Below are positions 8,329 to 13,527 of a stretch of 16,021 bases of DNA, in pieces; the stretch's first letter is position 1, and the number at the start of each line of letters is the position of its first letter. A model generated the notes under the pieces. It did not search any database. It was not told the origin of the DNA and was given only the letters and a program-made list of their open reading frames with translations. Source of the stretch: Clostridia bacterium (GTDB taxonomy: Bacteria; Bacillota; Clostridia; Christensenellales; Borkfalkiaceae); assembly GCA_017504065.1 (NCBI GenBank), contig JAFVRU010000108.1:1-16021 (forward strand), read 5' to 3'. Made by a program: the position numbers and the translations under genes.

Positions 8329-9214
8329 AGTCTGCAACCTGCAACCCGTACGTTTTGAACAGCTCCCGAACCTTTTGCATCGCTTCTTCGCTCGGCAATT
8401 CTTCAGGGAGCGTATTCTCCATTTTCAAAGCCGTGTATTTCGATCCCGCGTAATTATGATAGGGTAAAATGCGAACTTTGGTGATATTTTTTAGGCCGCG
8501 TAAATAACTCGCGATTTCTTTCATTTGGTCTTGATTATATGCAGGTACAAACGGAATGCGAATCTCGATCGCTTTCCCGCAGGAGTCGATATATTCCAAA
8601 TTCTCGATAATCAACCGATTCGACTGTCCCGTGCAACGAATGTGTGCGCTTTCATCCCAAGCTTTCAAGTCATATAAAAAAACGTCGGTACACGGCAATA
8701 CCCGATCGATCGCGGTTTTTGGAACAAACCCGCAAGTATCCACCGCTGTATGAATCCCTTCTGCTTTTAACCGCTTGAGCAAGGCTTCACAAAACTCCGC
8801 TTGCAACAGACACTCCCCGCCCGAGAGCGTTACGCCGCCGTTTGTCGTTTCGTAAAACTCCCGATCTTCGAGCAAGACGGGCAACAACTCGTCCACCGTC
8901 CTATCGCAACCGTAAAAAGCCAACGCGCCGTACAGGCATGCTTTTTCGCAAGCGCCACAACCCGAACACTTCGTTCTATCAAAGACGTGCTGTCCGTTTC
9001 GTATGGTATGCGCGCCTTCGGGACAAATGCTTACACACTCCCCGCAAGAGCAACATTTTTGCGCGTAATAGGCGAGCTGCGGGGCAAAGCTGAGCCCTTC
9101 GGGGTTATGACACCATACGCATTTTAACGGACAGCCCTTAAAAAAGACCGTCGTGCGTATTCCGTCGCCGTCATGTACGGCAAACCGTTTGATTTCAAAA
9201 ATTTTCGCTTTCAT
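8327..9214 (-). CDS. Glycyl-radical enzyme activating enzyme (radical SAM)
   Basis: A 295-residue cytoplasmic radical-SAM activase that would use S-adenosylmethionine and an Fe-S cluster to place the glycyl radical on its partner enzyme. Near the N-terminus is the cluster motif C28-x3-C32-x2-C35 (GCPLKCVWC). An inserted ferredoxin-like segment carries two more 4Fe-4S motifs: C54/C57/C60/C64 and C83/C86/C89/C93, both of CxxCxxCxxxC form. A GGE-type SAM-binding motif (LSGGECLL) is at 130-137. The two extra clusters are typical of activases for eliminase-type glycyl-radical enzymes and are absent from the short PflA form. The gene starts 4 bases after the GRE stop codon (TAA-AGGA-ATG), with TAGGA upstream inside the GRE reading frame, which indicates coupled translation. 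The C-terminal part (YDLKAWDES, RIPFVPAYNQD, ILPYHNYAGSKY) is complete and typical of the family. Confidence 0.95.
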   Translation of the reverse strand: MKAKIFEIKRFAVHDGDGIRTTVFFKGCPLKCVWCHNPEGLSFAPQLAYYAQKCCSCGECVSICPEGAHTIRNGQHVFDRTKCSGCGACEKACLYGALAFYGCDRTVDELLPVLLEDREFYETTNGGVTLSGGECLLQAEFCEALLKRLKAEGIHTAVDTCGFVPKTAIDRVLPCTDVFLYDLKAWDESAHIRCTGQSNRLIIENLEYIDSCGKAIEIRIPFVPAYNQDQMKEIASYLRGLKNITKVRILPYHNYAGSKYTALKMENTLPEELPSEEAMQKVRELFKTYGLQVAD

Positions 9215-9218
9215 TCCT

Positions 9219-11378
9219 TTATCCTACGTGCTCCGCCTGTTTAATAAACGTATCCTGTTCGATCTTGCTCAGATTAACAAAATAAGCGTTCCAGCCGCAA
9301 ACCCGAACCTGTAAATTCGCGTATTGTTCGGGGTTTTGTTGCGCCGCTCGCAAATCTTCGGCACAGAAAACGTTGCCGTGCATGGCAAATCCGCCTTTTG
9401 TGAAATACGTTTTCAAAATGCCGTAAAACGCGTGCAATCCGTCTTCGCCACGCACCACCGACGGGTGTAAAATAATATCCAAAACCGAACCCGTAGGGAA
9501 ATTAGCAAGATCGATCTTCGTTACCGAATGAATTAGCGCCGTAATTCCTTTTTTGTCCATTGCCGCCGTAGCGCAAAGGTTTTTAGACAGCGGTTCGCCC
9601 GCTTTTCTTCCGTCCGGCGTTGCCATTGTACACGTGCCGAGCGGGAAACAGTAGTCTATTGAAAACAGCGCCGCTTTAAACACTCCCCCCCGACCATTCG
9701 GTTTATTATTCACAAGTCCTGCGCAATACGCCGTCAGTTCCGTCATCACAGCGTCCGCAGTCGGGTTTGCGTTCCCGTACTTTTCCGCCAAATGCAAAGC
9801 CGTTACCCGATCCTTTTCGTGCCCCGACCAATCGGCTTTTAGTATATCGCTCAACTCCTGAAACGTGTATTTTTGATCTTCAAACACGAGCTTCTTAACT
9901 GCGCAAACGGCGTCTACCAAGCTCGCGATTCCCCAGAAATAACAAGAACTGTTATTGTATTTTGCGCCGCCTTCATAAACGTCTACGCCGTTTTTCACAC
10001 TTTCGTCGTATTGACAGGACAAAATCGCGTCGGGATAAATTTCCCCGTAATGCTTCTCGATTTTAACAATGTAGTCCAGCGCTTTTTCCGTCATGAACCG
10101 AAGTTGTTGTTTCACGGCGCTAATAAACTCCGCATAGGAGCGGATTCCCCCCGTTTTTAGCCCACACGGTAAACCGCTTCTCCAATCCTTTCCATTGGTT
10201 ACCACCAACTCGACGGCTTTGAGTAAGTTCACCCCGCCGTTGTCCGTACAACCGATCTCTACTCCCCAAACGGCAGGCTCGTAGCAACCGATCGGCACAA
10301 AATTCCGCGCGTCCCGTTCTTCGATCCCGACGCGACGCAAACTCTCTATACCGATCTTGTCGTTTACGAATACGAAGCTGGAATTCCCTTGTCGAATGCA
10401 AGAAAGCACAAGCTTTATAAAGGTTTCAGGCGTCTTTTCCGAAACTCGAATATGAATTTTCGGGCTATAAATATTCAATTCGTTATATGCTTCCACAATC
10501 AAATACGACAATTCGTTGGTTACTTCATCACCGTTTTCGTCGCCGCCGCCAAGACAAAACGGAAGATCGTAGGGCACTTTCGCGCTCCAAAACTTATGCA
10601 AGAAAAATTTCAGCATTTCCTTGATTTCCGCTTTTGTGTACGTTCCGTTTTCCAGATCCTTTTTATAGAACGGATACAGCAATACGTCCAACCTGCCGAG
10701 CGTACGTACCCGCGCCCCGGCTACGTATTCGTGCATAAAGAAATAGAGCACAAGCAGTTGCAATGCTTCGTAAATATTGCTCGGTTTACCGTTTGCGATA
10801 TTTGAAAGCGCAACGGAATTTTCATAATTGTACGGCTTAACCCCTTCCGCGAGCCGTTTTGCAACAGTGCTCAAAGCCTGTAAAACGATTTTACAGGCTT
10901 GGTAAAACTCCTTCTGCTTTTCCGTCAAATTCTCTCGCATTGCCGCCTGTTCTACCCGCTTGAAAAGCCCAACGAATCCGACTTCTAAAAGCAAGCGGGA
11001 GTTGGGGGAAATATGTCCGAAATCCGCACGCGCGGAATACATACCCAGCTCGTTCCACGCTCGAAGCGCGTCTTCCGTCTCTTCCGCCAAATACTTTTGC
11101 TCGATCGATTTTCGCCAGCAACGCATTTGCTTGGACATAATATCCTTCGCCAAAAGCTTGTCTTGAAATATATCGTCCTGATCGATCCCAATTATCGCGC
11201 GGTTTGCCAAAAGCGCAAACGTATTCGCTTTGATCAACGCTTTGGAGAATTGGCTTTGGCTTTGCATATCGGATATAAGCGCCGTAAGCTCGGCATGCGA
11301 AAGCCCGCTTCCCGCAATCCAATTCGGAGTTTCGAATTGAGAACTTAATTTTTTCCTGTTTTCTGCAAACGTTTTCAA
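9219..11378 (-). CDS. Glycyl-radical enzyme, Cys-x-Glu (eliminase/dehydratase-like) class, substrate unknown
   Basis: A 719-residue cytoplasmic member of the pyruvate formate-lyase superfamily. The C-terminal glycyl-radical loop is RVCGWNAYF, with Gly695 the expected radical site. The thiyl-radical loop is VPIGCYEP, with Cys365 and Glu367. Cys-x-Glu is the pattern of glycerol dehydratase, choline lyase, hydroxyproline dehydratase and relatives, where Glu acts as a base; pyruvate formate-lyase has adjacent Cys-Cys. Family-type blocks GH (121-122), LGGGDENGDEVTNELSYLIVEA (276-297) and ATPDGRKAGEPLS (586-598) are intact. The usual partner at position 366 is Val; Tyr366 and the following WGVEIGCTDNGG differ from the subfamilies I can recall, so I give no substrate or gene symbol. 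The start is TTG at 11378: an in-frame TGA lies two codons upstream, and the next in-frame ATG is at codon 38. GGGAG lies 10 bases upstream. It is the first gene of the operon, driven by the promoter at 11416-11444. Confidence 0.93.
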   Translation of the reverse strand: MKTFAENRKKLSSQFETPNWIAGSGLSHAELTALISDMQSQSQFSKALIKANTFALLANRAIIGIDQDDIFQDKLLAKDIMSKQMRCWRKSIEQKYLAEETEDALRAWNELGMYSARADFGHISPNSRLLLEVGFVGLFKRVEQAAMRENLTEKQKEFYQACKIVLQALSTVAKRLAEGVKPYNYENSVALSNIANGKPSNIYEALQLLVLYFFMHEYVAGARVRTLGRLDVLLYPFYKKDLENGTYTKAEIKEMLKFFLHKFWSAKVPYDLPFCLGGGDENGDEVTNELSYLIVEAYNELNIYSPKIHIRVSEKTPETFIKLVLSCIRQGNSSFVFVNDKIGIESLRRVGIEERDARNFVPIGCYEPAVWGVEIGCTDNGGVNLLKAVELVVTNGKDWRSGLPCGLKTGGIRSYAEFISAVKQQLRFMTEKALDYIVKIEKHYGEIYPDAILSCQYDESVKNGVDVYEGGAKYNNSSCYFWGIASLVDAVCAVKKLVFEDQKYTFQELSDILKADWSGHEKDRVTALHLAEKYGNANPTADAVMTELTAYCAGLVNNKPNGRGGVFKAALFSIDYCFPLGTCTMATPDGRKAGEPLSKNLCATAAMDKKGITALIHSVTKIDLANFPTGSVLDIILHPSVVRGEDGLHAFYGILKTYFTKGGFAMHGNVFCAEDLRAAQQNPEQYANLQVRVCGWNAYFVNLSKIEQDTFIKQAEHVG

Positions 11379-11415
11379 TATTCACTTACTCCCGTTTTTA
11401 CTATCGTATATAAAC

Positions 11416-11444
11416 ATTATAAAATTTTATTCTTTTTTACTCAA
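11416..11444 (-). promoter_or_regulatory. Sigma-A promoter for the glycyl-radical enzyme operon
   Basis: On the minus strand the -35 box is TTGAGT (11439-11444) and the -10 box TATAAT (11416-11421), with 17 bases between them. Transcription would begin near 11409, leaving a leader of about 30 bases that includes GGGAG (11389-11393) before the TTG start. The only departures from consensus are in the -35 box. Confidence 0.7.
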
Positions 11445-11448
11445 TAAC

Positions 11449-11496
11449 TATTCGATTTACTTGACTTATTCGAAACAAAAAATTATAATACGAATA
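11449..11496. promoter_or_regulatory. Putative operator: TATTCGA half-sites in the divergent promoter region
   Basis: TATTCGA occurs at 11449-11455 and again at 11467-11473, exactly 18 bases apart in the same orientation and within longer similar contexts (ACTATTCGA, ACTTATTCGA). The reverse complement CGAATA is at 11491-11496. The first copy lies between the two divergent -35 boxes, the second in the spacer of the regulator promoter, and the third just beyond its -10 box. AraC-family proteins usually bind direct repeats of roughly this spacing. The placement would suit activation of the GRE promoter together with repression of the regulator's own promoter. The binding protein is inferred. 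Confidence 0.45.
11461..11489 (+). promoter_or_regulatory. Sigma-A promoter for the AraC-family regulator
   Basis: The -35 box is TTGACT (11461-11466) and the -10 box TATAAT (11484-11489), separated by exactly 17 bases: one mismatch from consensus overall. Transcription would begin near 11496, inside or next to the ribosome-binding site AGGAG (11496-11500), leaving a leader of only about 12 bases before ATG 11508. Such a short leader is unusual. Confidence 0.7.
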
Positions 11497-11507
11497 GGAG
11501 AATGATT

Positions 11508-12311
11508 ATGGAACTGTTTCACCATGAACTTGTTGTTTCGAAAATTGTAATTGCCGTATTCGTGCCTTTTGGGCGCGGCAAACCCGTACATAAAAACCGA
11601 CCCAATCACGGTTTTGCTTTTAACGTAGATTGCGATATTGTTTACCGTTTCGATACGGGTGAAACTTTGACTTGTCATTCAGGAGAACTCATTTACTTAC
11701 CCAAAGGCTCGAATTATACCGTTAGTTTTCAAGAAGAATATAAGGGAAAACATCAAGGCGTGTACGCAATCAATTTTTTTATTGCGGACGATCAAGGTCC
11801 TTATCCCCCTAAACTTGTCAAAGTAAAAGGCAAGGAAGACATGTTATCCGCCTTTACCAAGTCTGTAAACGCTTGGACAAGGAAAACCGTCGGATTTTAC
11901 GAACAAGGTTTCATTGATTTATATAAAATTATTAAAATTCTAAAAAAAGAGTTTCTCCATTATTCCGCAACGCATCAAACGTTGGAAATCATACAACCCG
12001 CATTAAAATATATTGAAGAAAATTATACGCAGGAAAAGATTTCTACGGTATTACTCGCAGAGCTTTGTCAAATCAGCGAGCCCTATTTGCGGAAACTGTT
12101 TCACAGCACTTTCTCCGTTTCTCCCATCATATATATAAGGAATCTACGAATTAAATACGCAAAAGAACTGCTGCGAGCCAAGGAGTATTCCATCACCGAC
12201 GCAGCTATGATGTCTGGATTCAACGACGTCGCATATTTAGCCGTGAATTTAAAAAAGCAACGGGTATCTCCCCAAAAGAATACGTCGCTTTATCCGAATA
12301 ATCCCCTTTAA
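11508..12311 (+). CDS. AraC-family transcriptional regulator with a C-terminal frameshift
   Basis: An AraC/XylS-type regulator: an N-terminal cupin-like sensor domain (about 1-100, including CHSGELIYLPKGSNYTV), a helical linker, and two helix-turn-helix motifs (about 178-201 and 225-250). ATG 11508 is preferred over the ATG at 11502 because AGGAG ends 7 bases before it and only 1 base before the other. The uninterrupted frame gives 267 residues, but its end is abnormal: after SGFNDVAY it reads LAVNLKKQRVSPQKN. The overlapping frame from 12239 gives SREFKKATGISPKEYVALSE and a TAA at 12299-12301, the canonical family ending. One base appears to be missing in or beside the TTT at 12236-12238. 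The normal protein would be about 265 residues. The gene is divergent from the GRE operon and is its probable regulator. It could be a sequencing error, a recent pseudogene, or rescued by -1 slippage at 12248-12257. Confidence 0.88.
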   Translation: MELFHHELVVSKIVIAVFVPFGRGKPVHKNRPNHGFAFNVDCDIVYRFDTGETLTCHSGELIYLPKGSNYTVSFQEEYKGKHQGVYAINFFIADDQGPYPPKLVKVKGKEDMLSAFTKSVNAWTRKTVGFYEQGFIDLYKIIKILKKEFLHYSATHQTLEIIQPALKYIEENYTQEKISTVLLAELCQISEPYLRKLFHSTFSVSPIIYIRNLRIKYAKELLRAKEYSITDAAMMSGFNDVAYLAVNLKKQRVSPQKNTSLYPNNPL

Positions 12312-12406
12312 GGTGCGGTTCTACCGTTCTAGATACCACGTCTATCTCAACACTCCTACATGGATCTTTCCCGCAAGTTTTTGAAAAATGAAAATTTAAC
12401 GCAATA

Positions 12407-12443
12407 AAAAAATACGCTCTAGCGCCGCTAGAGCGTATTTTTT
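12407..12443. terminator. Strong bidirectional intrinsic terminator
   Basis: AAAAAATACGCTCTAGC (12407-12423), loop gcc, GCTAGAGCGTATTTTTT (12427-12443): a perfect 17-pair stem with an 11-pair core and flanking A and T tracts, so it works on both strands. It lies between the plus-strand regulator gene and the minus-strand DUF1858 gene and should terminate both convergent transcripts, insulating the GRE locus from the housekeeping block. The 12312-12406 stretch shows no gene. Confidence 0.92.
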
Positions 12444-12466
12444 CTTTCCTGTTTAAAACGCTTTGA

Positions 12467-12667
12467 TTAGTCTTCCAAGCCTTCGTTCAGCTTTGCCAAC
12501 AACGCGTCCAAATCTTCACCGTGAACCGCAACCGCTTCCGCTACCGTTTCCCCGTGCGCCATCGCGCAGCCGAAACAATGCATACCCGCCGCCATCAAAA
12601 TTTCCGGCGCGTTGGGGTTGATTTCCAAACATTCCGCAATCAAAGTATCCGCTGTAATTTTCGCCAT
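12467..12667 (-). CDS. DUF1858-domain small protein
   Basis: A 66-residue cytoplasmic protein that matches the DUF1858 pattern almost end to end: MAKITADTLIAECLEINPNA, a short helix, then the Cys-x-x-Cys turn GMHCFGCAMAHGETV (Cys31 and Cys34), then a helix ending LLAKLNEGLED. The start at 12667 follows AGGAG by 7 bases; the longer open frame to 12733 has no matching ribosome-binding site and begins with basic residues typical of untranslated leader. Members are common in anaerobes, alone or fused to redox and hybrid-cluster-type proteins, and the two cysteines suggest a redox or metal role, but the biochemical function is not established. It is 75 bases downstream of the phosphatase gene on the same strand and could be co-transcribed or use its own weak promoter. 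The gene ends 23 bases from the strong terminator. Confidence 0.88.
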   Translation of the reverse strand: MAKITADTLIAECLEINPNAPEILMAAGMHCFGCAMAHGETVAEAVAVHGEDLDALLAKLNEGLED

Positions 12668-12700
12668 AATATTTCTCCTTTTATTTGTTTTTCTATATTT

Positions 12701-12727
12701 ATTGTAACGCTTTTTCAGCGATATCAA
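12701..12727 (-). promoter_or_regulatory. Weak candidate promoter for the DUF1858 gene
   Basis: On the minus strand, TTGATA (12722-12727) and TACAAT (12701-12706) resemble -35 and -10 boxes, but the 15-base spacing is shorter than optimal. A small hairpin CGCT-gaaaa-AGCG sits in the spacer. The assignment is tentative. Confidence 0.25.
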
Positions 12728-12742
12728 ACACATTTTTCAAAA

Positions 12743-13495
12743 TTAACGGTATTTTCCCAAACATTTCTTGATCGTCTTTTTGACTCGAACGGTAATACGC
12801 TGATTCTCAAGAATCCGCTCCATAGTCGTTTGCGCCTGCTCCCATTCCGCCAAAAGTCCTGCTTTTTCCACTACCGCTTTTGCTTGCAAGTACGTCGGAG
12901 CGCGGTTTTGCGTGTCGTGCGTGTCCGTTCCTAAGGCTTGCACGTAGCCGTTTTTCAGCATTGCGAGCGCAAAACTTCGCGTACGTCGATTGATAAACGC
13001 GCTTGTATTCACCTGCAACAGACAACCTAGCTCCAAAAAACGGTTTAAAAGCGTGGGTTCTTTCAACACTTCGATATACCGATCCACGTGCGCGATAATC
13101 GGAACGTAACCCGTGCCGTTCATCCATCTTTCCAAATAATACAAAATCGACTTCGGCCAAACGGTGCTATACGGCAATTCGAGCATAACGTACTTCGTTC
13201 CGTCTATATTAAGGGAGTCGAATTGTCCGAACTGCGCTAAGCGCAAACCTGAAAAATACACTTCCGCGCCCAAGCGTACGCGCATACCTTGCGGCACGAA
13301 CTCCCGTATCTTTTCGTAAGCGTTTTGACGGTTTATCAAGAACGTTTCCGTCGTTACGTCGCCGTAAAAATGCGGCGTAAACACGAGCTCTTTTACGCCC
13401 TGTTCCTGTTCAAGGCGTAAAAGTTCGGCTGCTGTTTGCGCGTCCTTTGCTCCGTCGTCTATAGCGGGCAACAGGTGCGTATGCATATCAATCAT
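12743..13495 (-). CDS. CpsB/CapC-family tyrosine phosphatase, PHP fold
   Basis: A 250-residue metal-dependent phosphatase of the polymerase-and-histidinol-phosphatase (PHP) fold, family of CpsB, CapC and YwqE. These enzymes remove phosphate from tyrosines of capsule/exopolysaccharide-assembly kinases. Metal-binding motifs are all present: MHTH (His5, His7), DDG (13-15), TPH (His42), GAEVY (Glu78), IIAHVDRY (His136) and GTDTHD (Asp191, His193). ATG 13495 is chosen, with AAGGGGG about 9 bases upstream; a TTG one codon earlier is less likely. Length matches the family (about 240-255). It begins 32 bases after the purL stop and is probably co-transcribed with it. No capsule-synthesis genes or tyrosine kinase are visible in the window, so the usual cps context is absent here. 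Another PHP-fold phosphatase activity cannot be excluded. Confidence 0.88.
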   Translation of the reverse strand: MIDMHTHLLPAIDDGAKDAQTAAELLRLEQEQGVKELVFTPHFYGDVTTETFLINRQNAYEKIREFVPQGMRVRLGAEVYFSGLRLAQFGQFDSLNIDGTKYVMLELPYSTVWPKSILYYLERWMNGTGYVPIIAHVDRYIEVLKEPTLLNRFLELGCLLQVNTSAFINRRTRSFALAMLKNGYVQALGTDTHDTQNRAPTYLQAKAVVEKAGLLAEWEQAQTTMERILENQRITVRVKKTIKKCLGKYR

Positions 13496-13527
13496 CAAAC
13501 CGTTCCCCCTTGCGGTTTTTTCTTTCG

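Noticed and set aside
9219..11378. Annotation of the glycyl-radical enzyme as pyruvate formate-lyase (pflB)
   Set aside because: The active-site loop is Cys-Tyr-Glu, lacking the adjacent Cys-Cys of pyruvate formate-lyase, and the activase has the two extra Fe-S clusters of eliminase-type systems.
10891..11385. 164-codon frame beginning GTG, overlapping the start of the glycyl-radical enzyme
   Set aside because: Its GTG is better spaced from GGGAG than the GRE's TTG, but the protein resembles nothing and it is a shadow of the conserved GRE N-terminal region.
12668..12733. 88-residue version of the DUF1858 protein
   Set aside because: The extra 22 residues are basic and unlike the family; the ribosome-binding site fits ATG 12667.
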